Below, one piece after another: positions 42,346 to 51,662 of a DNA stretch of 64,000 nucleotides; position 1 is the stretch's first letter, and each line of letters begins with the position of its first letter. The notes below the pieces were generated by a model that did no database searches, had not been told where the DNA came from, and saw nothing but the letters and a program-made list of their open reading frames with translations. The stretch is from the NCBI GenBank assembly GCA_934133195.1, contig CAKPAZ010000002.1, forward strand, positions 35,450 through 99,449, in the 5' to 3' direction. Position numbers and translations under genes: made by a program. The DNA is from an uncultured Bacilli bacterium (GTDB taxonomy: Bacteria > Bacillota_I > Bacilli_A > ML615J-28 > CAG-313).

Positions 42346-45300
42346 TTACTTTTCAGTATATGTTCCATGAATAATTGTTGAATATGTTTCGGATTTTGTT
42401 TCACCAGTTTCATTATTCTTTACAGTTACTGTATAACTTGCTGTTTGTGTGTAATTAGGAACTTTAATTAATCTACCATTATCTTGAACTAATTCTGGAG
42501 TATTTGATTTACAAGAAATTGTATACTTATCACCAAGTTTTAATTCATATAATGCATATTCAGCTTCAACACATTCCATAAATGGATACCATAATTCTCC
42601 ATCATTAGCAAGTAATGTTTGTGGACAATCTTTACCTGAAAACATATTGTGTCCTACAACTCTTGTTGTATCTAGGTTATATTTATCAAGTAGTCTTGCT
42701 ACAAGTTGGGCAGTTATTTGATAAGTATACCATAAGTCACTACCATAGTTACATGCAGTTTCAATACCTACACTATTTAGGTTTCCACCTCTACTTGAGA
42801 TTGCACCTGCTAATGTTTGTGTGAAACATGCCCAAGTGTTACCCATATAATAATAACCATTGACAACCTTCCAAGCAGGACCATAGAATGTAAAGCATTT
42901 AGAAGGATCAGTCATTGTTTTAATAGCACCTGAACTTGTTGTACCAGTTGTTGGTACTTCAATCGTTGTAGCTTGGCCATTTAAAGTGAAGTAGTAACCT
43001 GTTGATGATGCACTATTGTTTTGAACACCCCAAACTGGTTTTACGTTTGCTGTTGCTTTAACGCCAGTGTTTGTCCAATAGAATTTAGTTTTTGTTCCAT
43101 CACCAGCATGCCATGCAACTTCACCATCAGGAATACACATATATATACCATCATTACCAGTACAATAGTTTGCTGAAGCAGCTGTTGTATTATTAAAGTA
43201 ATTTGCTGTTGCTTTTGCATTTGATGATGCTGGAGTACCAGCTGTATAATGCACAGTAATGAATTCCATTGTATCGATTTTTGTTCCTGGACGATTTTCA
43301 TGTGAAGTAGGAATTATTAATGATTCATCTACTTTATAATCATAGTTGAATAATAAATCGGATACGCTATTATATACATCAGTATCATATGCATATGCAA
43401 CTTTAAGATTTCTCATAACATGAATTTCTGTATTATGTGCTTTTCTGATAATATCAAAAATGTTTTCCATTCCTGCCTCTACGATTGTTACTCCAAGTGT
43501 TAGATTAACTGATTCATCTTCTTCTAAATAAGCAAGAATTTGTGCATAACCAGTTTTAACACCAGTTACATTACCAAATTCATCAACTGTCGCAAATTCA
43601 GGATCAAGTGATTTATATTTAATTGTTCCGCTTCCGCTTCTAATTACTGATTTAATTTGTGTTTTTTCTCCTGCTGCTATCCATGTATTACCTTCAAATG
43701 TTGAATCAATGAATGGATCAACATACACTGTTACTTCAAAGCTTACATTAAGTGCACTATTATCTAATACTTCAACTGTAATTGTAGAAGTACCATCCTT
43801 TATTCCATACATTAAACCATTTTCATCAATTGAGATTACATCTGGATTACTTGATACAAATTTTACTTTTTTGTTTGTTGCATTTGTTGGAGTAAATTCC
43901 CAAGTTAATTGATGAGAAGTAAGTCTTAATAATTTACTTATTTGATTAGTAACTTCAAATTTTTCAACTGGTGTACTTGCACTCCAGCGAGCTGTTAAAG
44001 TAATATTTTTAGTAAGGCCTTTGGTTGTTTCTACCTTATTTCCTTCAGTATCATACCAACCAAGGAAAGTACGGCCATCTTCAACTACAAGTTCAACTAA
44101 TGTAATTTCATCACCAGGTTTAAATCTTTTTACTAGTTTTTCATGAATTGGATAACCTTCATAAACAGCTTTAGTTCTTTCTGCAGTCCAATAACTCTTA
44201 GTTTGCATGAAAACTTCATATAGACGAATGTAACCAACCCAAGTTGATGCCCATGCAGATTGTGCAGAGTTTATTGAAGTAACTTGAGCATCAAATATAT
44301 TAAACCATGCCATCCATAAATCATTACCTTTAGTATTTACAAAATATTCATTATCAATTTGATTTTTAGCATTTCCTTTGTAAAGTTTAAATGAACCAGC
44401 ACTATTAGATTTCCATGAATTTAAAACAGTATTTTTAAATGCTTCAACACCTGTTGTTTGTTTACTCCAAATATAGAATTCTTCCCAGAATGTTTCGGCG
44501 AATTCTTCAAGTGATGTAGCTATATGAGTTGGAGTATCACCATCCTCATATATATATGTAATTTCAAGATCTGATATTTCTTTAAAGTTAGCATATAAAG
44601 TAATATCTTTATTTTCATATTTAGAAATTGAAGTAATGTAATCAGTAGATCCTTTTACCTTTGTCCAACCAACAAAGTCATAGCCGGCTTTGCTTGGAGT
44701 AGGTAATGATTCGACTCCGATACCTTCAGTATATGTAGTTGGTGCATCATCTTCTACTACACCACCATCTAAAACATAATTAATGTTATGAGTTGGAAGT
44801 GGAGCATTTAAGTCAAACCATTTAGCATAAACTGTTGTACTTTTTGAAATAGATGTTAATGGTTTTCCTGTTAGAGCTTCGTTATCATACCATCCCATAA
44901 ATGCATAGCCATCACGAGAAGGAAGAACTAAATCAATTTTTGTTCCATAAGGAGCACTTGTAATAATTTCTTGATATTGATATTTATTTATTTCAGTTAA
45001 TGATTTAGCAGGATTAATATAACCTGTTTGCATAGTAGGAATTAAGCCTCTTAATTGATTGAAAATATCTTTATTATTTCCACTATTCATTAAGCCTTGA
45101 GTTCCATAGAAGTAGCCATCTAAGACAAAAGCAAATCCTGATTTTCCATTTGCTGATGTAATGTCTAATTCACTATACTTGATAGTTGTTAAAGCTAAAA
45201 CTAATGAATGTAGTGTAGCATATTTTTCTTTATATGGAGATGTACCGAAGAAACCTCCAACTGGAAGATTGTTAGAAAGGCTATCCCAGAATAATTGTGA

Positions 45301-46812
45301 ATAACCATCTGTAGCACTATAATAAGTTGTTGATGTCCAGTTATATAATGCTTTTGGATCTGTATAATCAGCACTAAAGCCACTCCATAAGAAGCCTTTT
45401 TGTGATAATGATTTTGCGACTTTATCAGATTCAAGTAGATTATTTGTTTTTAAATAATAGTAAAAATCTTGCATGAAGATTGCTGGAAGATTAGATACAG
45501 CAGCAATTCCGCCTTTTGGATTAGTTACATCTTTAACTGTCCATTCCAATGTACCACCATTTAATTCATATATTAACTCAATGTTTTCTTTTTCTTTAAA
45601 TTGTGCTACAAGTTCAATATCGCCTTTTTGTTCACTACTTATTGATGTTACAAGTGTACCATTTAAATACCAACCTAAGAAATCATAACCTTCTTTTGTT
45701 GCATCATGTAAAGTTACAGTTTCACCTTCTAAGTATGTAGATGGATTTAAATCACTATTTGTTCCACCATTAAGTACATAAGTAATATTATATGTCTTTT
45801 TAATGTATTGCCATGAAGCAACAAGTTCAATATCACCTTTTTGTTCACTACTTATTGAATCAATAATAACACTTTGACCACTTATATGCCAACCCATAAA
45901 TTGATAGCCTTCTTTTGTTGGTGCTTCTAATTTAACAGTTGTTCCTTCAACATATGTAGATGGATTTAATGGATTGTTTGTTCCGCCATCTAGGTTATAT
46001 GTTATTTTGTATGTTTTTTTAATGTATTCCCATTTTGCGACTAACTCAACATCACCTTTTTGTTCACTACTTATTGATGTTACAAGTGCATCATTTAAAT
46101 ACCAACCTAAGAATTTATATCCTTCTTTTGTTGGATCTTCTAGTTTAATGGTAGTTCCTTCTGCATAAGTAGTTGGATTAGATGGATTATTTGTTCCACC
46201 ATCAAGTACATAGGTAATTTTACTAATAGTTTCACTTACAACAACTGTTACTTCTTTAGTTATTGTTTTATATCCATTAGAAATTTCTATTTCAATAATT
46301 GTTGAACCAACTTTTTTCGCAGTTACAACACCATCTTTCACAGTCGCAATATTTTCATCTTTAGAGATCCATTTTATAGTTAGTTTTTCATCACAAACTA
46401 TTTTAATTTCTTTAGTATCTCCTACTTTTAAAGTAATTGGAGAAGATGTAACTATTTCAACATCAGATATTTCAGGAGTTAAAACCTTTACTGTAATATC
46501 TAATTTTACATTTTCATCCTCATTCCATACAACACTAATAATGGTGGTTCCTGGTTTAATTCCTTTAACTACTCCATTATCAACGCTTACGATTGATGAA
46601 TCTTGTGAACTATAATTTAAATTATTTAAAATATCACTTTCAGAATATTTCTTATTAGATGTAGCAGTAATATTTAGTTTTACTTCTTCATCTATATTAA
46701 TTGTTAATTCTTTAGTACTATTTAATGCTATACCTTTTTTGTTATTGCATGATACAAAAACAAATGAAAGCATTACAGCTATTAAAACAAGTAATAATGA
46801 TTTCTTTTTCAT
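42346..46812 (-). CDS. Large surface lipoprotein with BIG_2, B-repeats and C-terminal amidase
   Basis: A 1488-residue lipoprotein with lipobox FVSC and Cys22. Two BIG_2-like domains (about 28-195) precede B-repeats at 198-262, 268-335 and 341-405; the next B-repeat opens at 412 but is split by a helical aromatic-rich insert (420-620) and closes at 624-665. Another B-repeat (675-745) is followed by a second split one with an insert at 760-895. Two BIG_2 domains (950-1112) lead to an Amidase_2 domain (about 1165-1415) with His1188, His1235, Glu1351, His1388 and Cys1396 at the zinc and catalytic positions. A tail of about 70 residues ends the protein. The likely activity is cleavage of the MurNAc-L-alanine bond in peptidoglycan. 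From residue 950 on it is collinear with the giant lipoprotein at 3069. Expression may be under carbon catabolite control (46863-46876). Confidence 0.87.
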   Translation of the reverse strand: MKKKSLLLVLIAVMLSFVFVSCNNKKGIALNSTKELTINIDEEVKLNITATSNKKYSESDILNNLNYSSQDSSIVSVDNGVVKGIKPGTTIISVVWNEDENVKLDITVKVLTPEISDVEIVTSSPITLKVGDTKEIKIVCDEKLTIKWISKDENIATVKDGVVTAKKVGSTIIEIEISNGYKTITKEVTVVVSETISKITYVLDGGTNNPSNPTTYAEGTTIKLEDPTKEGYKFLGWYLNDALVTSISSEQKGDVELVAKWEYIKKTYKITYNLDGGTNNPLNPSTYVEGTTVKLEAPTKEGYQFMGWHISGQSVIIDSISSEQKGDIELVASWQYIKKTYNITYVLNGGTNSDLNPSTYLEGETVTLHDATKEGYDFLGWYLNGTLVTSISSEQKGDIELVAQFKEKENIELIYELNGGTLEWTVKDVTNPKGGIAAVSNLPAIFMQDFYYYLKTNNLLESDKVAKSLSQKGFLWSGFSADYTDPKALYNWTSTTYYSATDGYSQLFWDSLSNNLPVGGFFGTSPYKEKYATLHSLVLALTTIKYSELDITSANGKSGFAFVLDGYFYGTQGLMNSGNNKDIFNQLRGLIPTMQTGYINPAKSLTEINKYQYQEIITSAPYGTKIDLVLPSRDGYAFMGWYDNEALTGKPLTSISKSTTVYAKWFDLNAPLPTHNINYVLDGGVVEDDAPTTYTEGIGVESLPTPSKAGYDFVGWTKVKGSTDYITSISKYENKDITLYANFKEISDLEITYIYEDGDTPTHIATSLEEFAETFWEEFYIWSKQTTGVEAFKNTVLNSWKSNSAGSFKLYKGNAKNQIDNEYFVNTKGNDLWMAWFNIFDAQVTSINSAQSAWASTWVGYIRLYEVFMQTKSYWTAERTKAVYEGYPIHEKLVKRFKPGDEITLVELVVEDGRTFLGWYDTEGNKVETTKGLTKNITLTARWSASTPVEKFEVTNQISKLLRLTSHQLTWEFTPTNATNKKVKFVSSNPDVISIDENGLMYGIKDGTSTITVEVLDNSALNVSFEVTVYVDPFIDSTFEGNTWIAAGEKTQIKSVIRSGSGTIKYKSLDPEFATVDEFGNVTGVKTGYAQILAYLEEDESVNLTLGVTIVEAGMENIFDIIRKAHNTEIHVMRNLKVAYAYDTDVYNSVSDLLFNYDYKVDESLIIPTSHENRPGTKIDTMEFITVHYTAGTPASSNAKATANYFNNTTAASANYCTGNDGIYMCIPDGEVAWHAGDGTKTKFYWTNTGVKATANVKPVWGVQNNSASSTGYYFTLNGQATTIEVPTTGTTSSGAIKTMTDPSKCFTFYGPAWKVVNGYYYMGNTWACFTQTLAGAISSRGGNLNSVGIETACNYGSDLWYTYQITAQLVARLLDKYNLDTTRVVGHNMFSGKDCPQTLLANDGELWYPFMECVEAEYALYELKLGDKYTISCKSNTPELVQDNGRLIKVPNYTQTASYTVTVKNNETGETKSETYSTIIHGTYTEK
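45560..46240. repeat. DNA-level tandem repeats encoding three B-repeats
   Basis: The block CACCTTTTTGTTCACTAC recurs near 45621 (one base different), 45834 and 46053, a period of about 213-219 bases, with further near-identical segments around it (for example AAATACCAACCTAAGAA). It encodes successive 71-73-residue B-repeats in the 1488-residue protein. Confidence 0.75.
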
Positions 46813-46838
46813 TTTTTATTCCTCCTCAAAGTAATATA

Positions 46839-46876
46839 TAAATAACATATTTTAATACTTTTTGCAAGCGTTTTCC
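46839..46876 (-). promoter_or_regulatory. Promoter with overlapping cre-like site before the amidase lipoprotein
   Basis: Minus-strand TTGCAA (46862-46867) and TATTTA (46839-46844), spacing 17. The -35 is inside GGAAAACGCTTGCA (46863-46876 on the minus strand), which fits the CcpA cre consensus TGWAANCGNTNWCA at all but the first position. Binding there would block RNA polymerase. Confidence 0.55.
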
Positions 46877-46893
46877 TTTTTAAAAAGAAAAAA

Positions 46894-46916
46894 GAAGTAT
46901 TATAAAATAATACTTC
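46894..46916 (-). terminator. Intrinsic terminator between the Na/Pi transporter and the amidase lipoprotein
   Basis: Perfect 9-bp arms GAAGTATTA (46894-46902) and TAATACTTC (46908-46916), followed on the minus strand by TTTTTTCTTTTT. It lies 160 bases after the transporter's stop codon, so the transcript would have a long structured 3' region. Confidence 0.8.
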
Positions 46917-46961
46917 CAAAAACTAATAATATTTTTATTTGAAATCAGTAGAAAGGTAAAG

Positions 46962-47037
46962 ATATATTAGTTTTTACAAAAATTTGAAAGGCAGGGCACA
47001 AAAATATATTTAAAAAAATCACCCTGTACTAATATAT
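46962..47037. ncRNA. Candidate structured RNA or 3' UTR element
   Basis: Nested complementarity: outer arms ATATATTAGT (46962-46971) and ACTAATATAT (47028-47037), inner arms CAGGG (46992-46996) and CCCTG (47022-47026), with an asymmetric internal loop. It lies between the transporter stop and its terminator, in a gene-free stretch of 265 bases. No known family is recognised; the strand is unclear, though minus fits the terminator. Confidence 0.3.
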
Positions 47038-47077
47038 TACGTTTGAAATACCTTTTTTGATTGAATTTATAAAATTT

Positions 47078-48775
47078 TTATTTATTTTCGCTTACTTCTT
47101 GTTCAAGAACATCATGTAAACTATCAAATAATATATTATCTGCTATATTATTACAATGGTCACCGATACGTTCTAAGTTAGCAAGCATATCAACAAAATG
47201 TAAATCTGAGTTAATAGCATCAATTCCACCAGTTGTTAAAATAGCAATTTCAACTTTTCGATACTTTTTCTCTAATTCATCAATTTGTGGTTCAGTTGCA
47301 CGAACTCTACGTGCAGCTTTTTTATCATCATCTTTAAAGGCAAGACATGCATCTTTAATCATCGTTGTTAAAAGAGTTAACATATGATTAATCATTTGTA
47401 GAGAATTTTCATTGAATGTATAATTATTTTCATATCTTTCATTCATAAATTCAACAAGGTTAATTAGATGGTCGCCTATACGTTCAAAGTCACGAATAGT
47501 GTCAAAACAGATGGCTTGTTCATGCATTGAACTAGATGAAAGGCTAACACTTGATAGTTGAGCAAGATAATCATGAAGCTTATTATCATAATTATCTATA
47601 ATATCTTCCATTTCATTTACTTTCGTAAATATCTTAGGGTCATTATTATTAATATACGCTTTCGCATTCTCAAACATTTCAAGTAAAATTTGACTCATAT
47701 CGATAGTCACTCTCTTGGCATTTTCAATCGCAAGAACTGGTGCTTTCTTAATTAAGCTTGGTTCAAGGCTATCAATACTTTTAATTAGTTTTTCACCGGC
47801 TGTAAATGGAATAACTTTTTCTACAATTTTTACAAGTAGTTTAACAAACCAACAAAGAAGCAAGGTTGTTGTTATATTAAAAATCAAGTGGAATAAAGCT
47901 ATTGTGTTAGCTGGAGAATTATATAGATATGGAATAACTGATTCTAAATATATTAATAATTTATTCATCGGATAGAGTAATATTAAGAATACTACACAAC
48001 CTGAAATATTAAATAATAGATGGGCAAGAGCAGCTCTCTTGGCATTTCTTGATGAACTTAGTGATGATAAAAGAGCTGTTACTGTTGTTCCAATATTTGA
48101 TCCAATAACCATTGATAACGAAGCAATTAAACTTATTGCATGAGTCCCCGCAACACCATCAATTGGTGTAGCATAGACTTGTTGAACAATTGCGATAAAA
48201 GCTGATGATGACTGAATAATTCCTGTCAAAATTGTTCCCGAAAGAACCCCTAAGAAAGGATTATTTAAACTTTCAACGGTTTCTCTAAAGAAAGGTTTAT
48301 TGACAATTTCCATTAATCCTTTATCCATTATATCTAGTCCAAAGAATAAAAGACCAAATCCAAGTAGTGTAAGACCAGCATAATTTATTTTCTTTTGTTT
48401 TATGAAGAAAACAATTATTGCACCTACACCAATAAAGATAAGTGAATAATCTTTAATATTTAAACCGACTAAAACGGCAGTTACTGTTGTTCCAATATTT
48501 GCTCCCATAATAACAGGGATAGCTTGAGGTAGTGTTAGTAAACCTGCACCAATTAAGCTGATTAGTATCGCGGTCATTGCTGATGATGATTGAATTAAGG
48601 CAGTTAACAAAATTCCTACAAGAATTCCTTTCCATACCTTATTTGTAGACTTTTCAATTATTATTTTTAATTTACTTCCAGCAAGTCCTTTTAATGAATC
48701 CCCCATAATATATATCCCATACAGGAAGATTCCCAATCCTCCAAAAGCATATAGTACGATTTGAAATGTTGTCAT
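47078..48775 (-). CDS. Na+/phosphate cotransporter family protein with PhoU-like domain
   Basis: A 565-residue membrane protein. Two inverted-repeat transporter halves each carry the QSSSA motif (ALIQSSSAMTA near residue 62 and GIIQSSSAFIA near 190) and a GANIGTT/GSNIGTT motif, typical of the NptA/PF02690 family. The C-terminal soluble part (about 340-560) is a PhoU-like helical domain with two RIGDH segments (FERIGDHLINLVEF and LERIGDHCNNIADN), expected to bind metal clusters. It would import phosphate with sodium. The ATG at 48775 follows GGAGG; a TTG four codons upstream overlaps that site and is rejected. It is not linked to other phosphate genes here. Confidence 0.92.
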   Translation of the reverse strand: MTTFQIVLYAFGGLGIFLYGIYIMGDSLKGLAGSKLKIIIEKSTNKVWKGILVGILLTALIQSSSAMTAILISLIGAGLLTLPQAIPVIMGANIGTTVTAVLVGLNIKDYSLIFIGVGAIIVFFIKQKKINYAGLTLLGFGLLFFGLDIMDKGLMEIVNKPFFRETVESLNNPFLGVLSGTILTGIIQSSSAFIAIVQQVYATPIDGVAGTHAISLIASLSMVIGSNIGTTVTALLSSLSSSRNAKRAALAHLLFNISGCVVFLILLYPMNKLLIYLESVIPYLYNSPANTIALFHLIFNITTTLLLCWFVKLLVKIVEKVIPFTAGEKLIKSIDSLEPSLIKKAPVLAIENAKRVTIDMSQILLEMFENAKAYINNNDPKIFTKVNEMEDIIDNYDNKLHDYLAQLSSVSLSSSSMHEQAICFDTIRDFERIGDHLINLVEFMNERYENNYTFNENSLQMINHMLTLLTTMIKDACLAFKDDDKKAARRVRATEPQIDELEKKYRKVEIAILTTGGIDAINSDLHFVDMLANLERIGDHCNNIADNILFDSLHDVLEQEVSENK

Positions 48776-48858
48776 AAAAACCTCCAACTTTACTATATTT
48801 TATCATATATTCGACTTTTTTAATAATTAAAGGCTTTTTAGTGTTTATGTAAATGCTT

Positions 48859-48915
48859 TCAAAAAAAAGTGCATAAGTTAAATGTCAAGGGTTTGACATC
48901 TAGGTTATGCACTTT
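48859..48915 (-). terminator. Two-part terminator of the SASP gene
   Basis: Outer arms AAAGTGCATAA (48866-48876) and TTATGCACTTT (48905-48915) enclose an inner stem ATGTCAA/TTGACAT; eight T's follow on the minus strand. Confidence 0.9.
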
Positions 48916-48927
48916 ACAATTTTGGTA

Positions 48928-49131
48928 TTACTTATTACCTAATTGTGATTGAGCCATAGATACTAAACGACGAGTGATTTCACCACCAACTGTACCGTTT
49001 TGACGAGCTGTTGCATCTGGGCCAAGGTTAACACCTAATTCACTAGCGATTTCATATTTCATTTGATTGAATCCACCGTTAGCAGGAGTTGTATTTTTTG
49101 CTTTGTAAGATGAGCTATTCATTATTTTCAC
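48928..49131 (-). CDS. Alpha/beta-type small acid-soluble spore protein
   Basis: A 67-residue SASP. The germination-protease cleavage region and first helix MKYEIASELGVNLGPDATARQNGTVGGEITRRLV matches the family, including the conserved ELG, GxxGGE and R-R residues. These proteins coat and protect DNA in the dormant spore and are degraded on germination. The ATG follows GGAGGAGGTG. A 9-bp palindrome and a CATAATA box upstream are candidates for sigma-G control. It is transcribed alone, ended by a strong terminator. Confidence 0.95.
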   Translation of the reverse strand: MKIMNSSSYKAKNTTPANGGFNQMKYEIASELGVNLGPDATARQNGTVGGEITRRLVSMAQSQLGNK

Positions 49132-49140
49132 CTCCTCCTC

Positions 49141-49164
49141 GAAAATATTATGTTCAATATTTTC
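49141..49164 (-). promoter_or_regulatory. SASP upstream palindrome with sigma-G-like -10
   Basis: Perfect arms GAAAATATT (49141-49149) and AATATTTTC (49156-49164) with a six-base spacer. The minus-strand CATAATA (49146-49152) fits the sigma-G -10 pattern CATNNTA; the -35 match is poor (AGTTTA). The palindrome may instead be a 5' UTR stem or a regulator site. Confidence 0.4.
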
Positions 49165-49204
49165 AAGATTAAACTACCAGATTTATGGTAATTTTTGGAA
49201 TTTA

Positions 49205-50437
49205 TTAAATAATGTCATCAAAGTTGTTGTCAAGCTTTTTATTTATATAATCATAATGACGATTTGCTTTTATAACTATTTTTTGAATATTATTATAAGC
49301 TTCATCTAATAGAGTTTGATAATCAAACTTTCCTTCTTCTCTTTCTGCTATTTTAATTAATGGTTTAATTTGTGGATGTTTTGGAACAAAGACTGTACAA
49401 CAATCCTCATATGGTCTAATCGAAATTTCATATGTTCCAATCTTCTCAGATATCTTAGTGATGTCTGATTTATCAAAAGTTGCGAGTGGGCGAATAACAG
49501 GTATTGATACTACTTTGTTAATTGTTCCCATGCTTTCAAGAGTTTGTGAGGCAACTTGACCAATATTTTCACCATTAACAATTGCGAGATTTCCTCTTTC
49601 GATACAAAGTCTTTCACCTAAGCGATACATCATTCTACGCATAATTGTAATACCATAGTCTTCACGGACATTCGCATAAATAGCTTGTTGTAAATCTGTA
49701 AATGGAACTACATATAGATTTATACTTTGATATTCTGAATAAGGGGCAATCTTTTCAAGTAAATCTATTACTTTTTGTAAAGCTAAATCATTTGTATATG
49801 GAGGAGATGCATAATGAATAGCATCAATTGCAATTCCTTTTTTTAAGGCTAAATAACCAGCAACTACACTATCTATTCCTCCGGATATCATTAGAGTTGC
49901 TCTTCCAAGAGATGAAGCAGGAAGACCACCTAATCCCATATATGTTTTAGTAAATAAGAATGCACCTTCTGGTCGTACATCTAAATTTAATGTAAAATCT
50001 GGATTATGAACATCAGCTTTTAAATTAGGAATATTTCTAAATAGAAAGCGTGCAACTTCTTGTGATATCTCTTGTGATGTAAGAGGAAAAGTCTTGTCTG
50101 CACGATTTGTTTCTACCTTGAAGGTTTTAGGGCCCTCTTTTAGTTCTTCTTCTACTATTTTTTTAGCGAGTATACAGATTTCATCCATATTAGGATTGGC
50201 TTTATTTACTACACTAAAAGAATATAATCCAGGTATTTTTTGAAGTATTTCTATAACAGGTTGCGATGGTGTATTATTTAAATGTATATAAAATCGCATA
50301 CCACGAGATTCAAATTCAAGGTTTTCATAATCTTTTAATGCTCTTTTAATTGTATTAGTAACTTTTTGAACAAATTGACGTCTATTTGTTTTCTTTAGAC
50401 TCAATTCGCCATATCTTATTAAAATATGATCTTCCAT
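49205..50437 (-). CDS. thiI: tRNA 4-thiouridine synthetase ThiI
   Basis: A 410-residue enzyme with a ferredoxin-like and THUMP N-terminal region (GELSLKKTNRRQF...; THUMP about 60-165) and a PP-loop ATPase domain with MISGGIDSVVAGYLALKKG near residue 185. The C-terminal rhodanese domain of enterobacterial ThiI is absent, as in Bacillus, where NifZ supplies sulfur directly. Cys pair DCCTVFVPKHP is conserved. It makes s4U8 in tRNA. It starts two bases after the nifZ-like gene's stop, forming the nifZ-thiI pair known in Bacillota. Confidence 0.96.
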   Translation of the reverse strand: MEDHILIRYGELSLKKTNRRQFVQKVTNTIKRALKDYENLEFESRGMRFYIHLNNTPSQPVIEILQKIPGLYSFSVVNKANPNMDEICILAKKIVEEELKEGPKTFKVETNRADKTFPLTSQEISQEVARFLFRNIPNLKADVHNPDFTLNLDVRPEGAFLFTKTYMGLGGLPASSLGRATLMISGGIDSVVAGYLALKKGIAIDAIHYASPPYTNDLALQKVIDLLEKIAPYSEYQSINLYVVPFTDLQQAIYANVREDYGITIMRRMMYRLGERLCIERGNLAIVNGENIGQVASQTLESMGTINKVVSIPVIRPLATFDKSDITKISEKIGTYEISIRPYEDCCTVFVPKHPQIKPLIKIAEREEGKFDYQTLLDEAYNNIQKIVIKANRHYDYINKKLDNNFDDII

Positions 50438-50438
50438 A

Positions 50439-51566
50439 TTATCTATTTCCTATCTCTTGTAATTTTTTTATAAATATATCTATTTCTTCTTTTGTGTTGT
50501 TTTCAGATAAACTTATTCTAACTGAATCTATTGCTCTTATGGAATCATTGTAAATAGCCATTATGGTTGGCTCTAAGTTTTTTGTTTTTGCATTACATGC
50601 AGAACCAGTACCAAGATATATATCTTGTTGTTCCATAAAATGCATTAAAGTTTCACCTTTTAATCCATTAATACTGAAGTTTAAAACATATGGTGAATAA
50701 TTAGTATTACTTTTGTTTAAAATAATATTAGGAATTTTTGATATTTCTTTTACTAAGTATTGATATAGATCTAATACATATGAATATTTTTTTGAAACAT
50801 CTTTGTTTTCTAACTCTAATGCTTTTGCAAGACATACTGCTCCTGCAACATCAATTGTTCCTGCTCTTAGGTTATCTTGTTGATGACCACCTTTAGTTAT
50901 TTGTTCGAGATTTATATTTTTATTTATAACTAAAGCTCCAGTGCCTTTTAAGCCATGAATTTTGTGAGCAGTAAATGTAAACATATCTAAATCATCATAA
51001 GAAAAATCTGGTATCATTTTAGTAATTCCTTGAACTAAATCACTATGAAATTTTACTCTTGGATAATCTTTTAGAATTTCTTTAATTTTTTTAATTGGTT
51101 GAATTGATCCCATTATATTATTTACCCACATAATTGATACTAAAATGGTATCTTTTGTTAGTGATGATTTTAACATATCTAAATCTATAATTCCATTTTC
51201 ATCAACATCTAAATATGTAACTTGAAATCCTTGTTTTTCTAAATCATTAAAACAAGAAATAACAGATGGATGTTCAATTTTTGAAGTAATTATATGTTTG
51301 TTTTGGCCTATGTATTTTTTACATATTCCGTAAATTGCAAGATTGTTTGCTTCTGAGGCACTACTTGTAAATATAACTTTTTTATTTTTTAAATTTAAAG
51401 TTTGAATTATTAGATTATTTGCTTTATCCAATAAGGTTTTAGCGGTAATTCCAAGTTTATGTGCACTACTTTCATTATACCAATATTCTTTATTGATTTT
51501 GGTATATAAATCTAAAATGGCTTGATGAGGTTTTGTTGTTGCTGCATTATCGAAATAAATCATCAT
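50439..51566 (-). CDS. nifZ: Cysteine desulfurase (NifS/IscS-like, ThiI partner)
   Basis: A 375-residue PLP enzyme that removes sulfur from cysteine. YFDNAATTKPH opens the protein, the PLP lysine is in FTAHKIHGLKGTGALV, and the persulfide Cys is in YLGTGSACNAKT near residue 315. The adjacent thiI makes the ThiI-dedicated desulfurase NifZ the best call. GGAAG precedes tandem ATGs; the first (51566) is taken. It diverges from the TSCPD gene across a 96-base intergenic region. Confidence 0.92.
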   Translation of the reverse strand: MMIYFDNAATTKPHQAILDLYTKINKEYWYNESSAHKLGITAKTLLDKANNLIIQTLNLKNKKVIFTSSASEANNLAIYGICKKYIGQNKHIITSKIEHPSVISCFNDLEKQGFQVTYLDVDENGIIDLDMLKSSLTKDTILVSIMWVNNIMGSIQPIKKIKEILKDYPRVKFHSDLVQGITKMIPDFSYDDLDMFTFTAHKIHGLKGTGALVINKNINLEQITKGGHQQDNLRAGTIDVAGAVCLAKALELENKDVSKKYSYVLDLYQYLVKEISKIPNIILNKSNTNYSPYVLNFSINGLKGETLMHFMEQQDIYLGTGSACNAKTKNLEPTIMAIYNDSIRAIDSVRISLSENNTKEEIDIFIKKLQEIGNR

Positions 51567-51611
51567 TTTTACTTCCTTTATAATTATTATTTTTTATTAT
51601 ACGCAAAACTT

Positions 51612-51640
51612 TTGCAAAGAATGTCAACATATTGTATAAT
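51612..51640 (+). promoter_or_regulatory. Promoter of the TSCPD-domain gene
   Basis: TTGCAA (51612-51617) and TATAAT (51635-51640), spacing 17; ribosome binding site GAAAGGATGATG follows before ATG 51663. Confidence 0.75.
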
Positions 51641-51662
51641 CGAAACGAAAGGATGATGCAAT

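Noticed and set aside
45560..46240. CRISPR-like spaced repeats
   Set aside because: Repeats are about 215 bases apart, in frame, and encode B-repeats.
42346..46812. Integrated phage endolysin
   Set aside because: The amidase is part of a lipoprotein with BIG_2 and B-repeats, with no holin, tail or integrase genes nearby.
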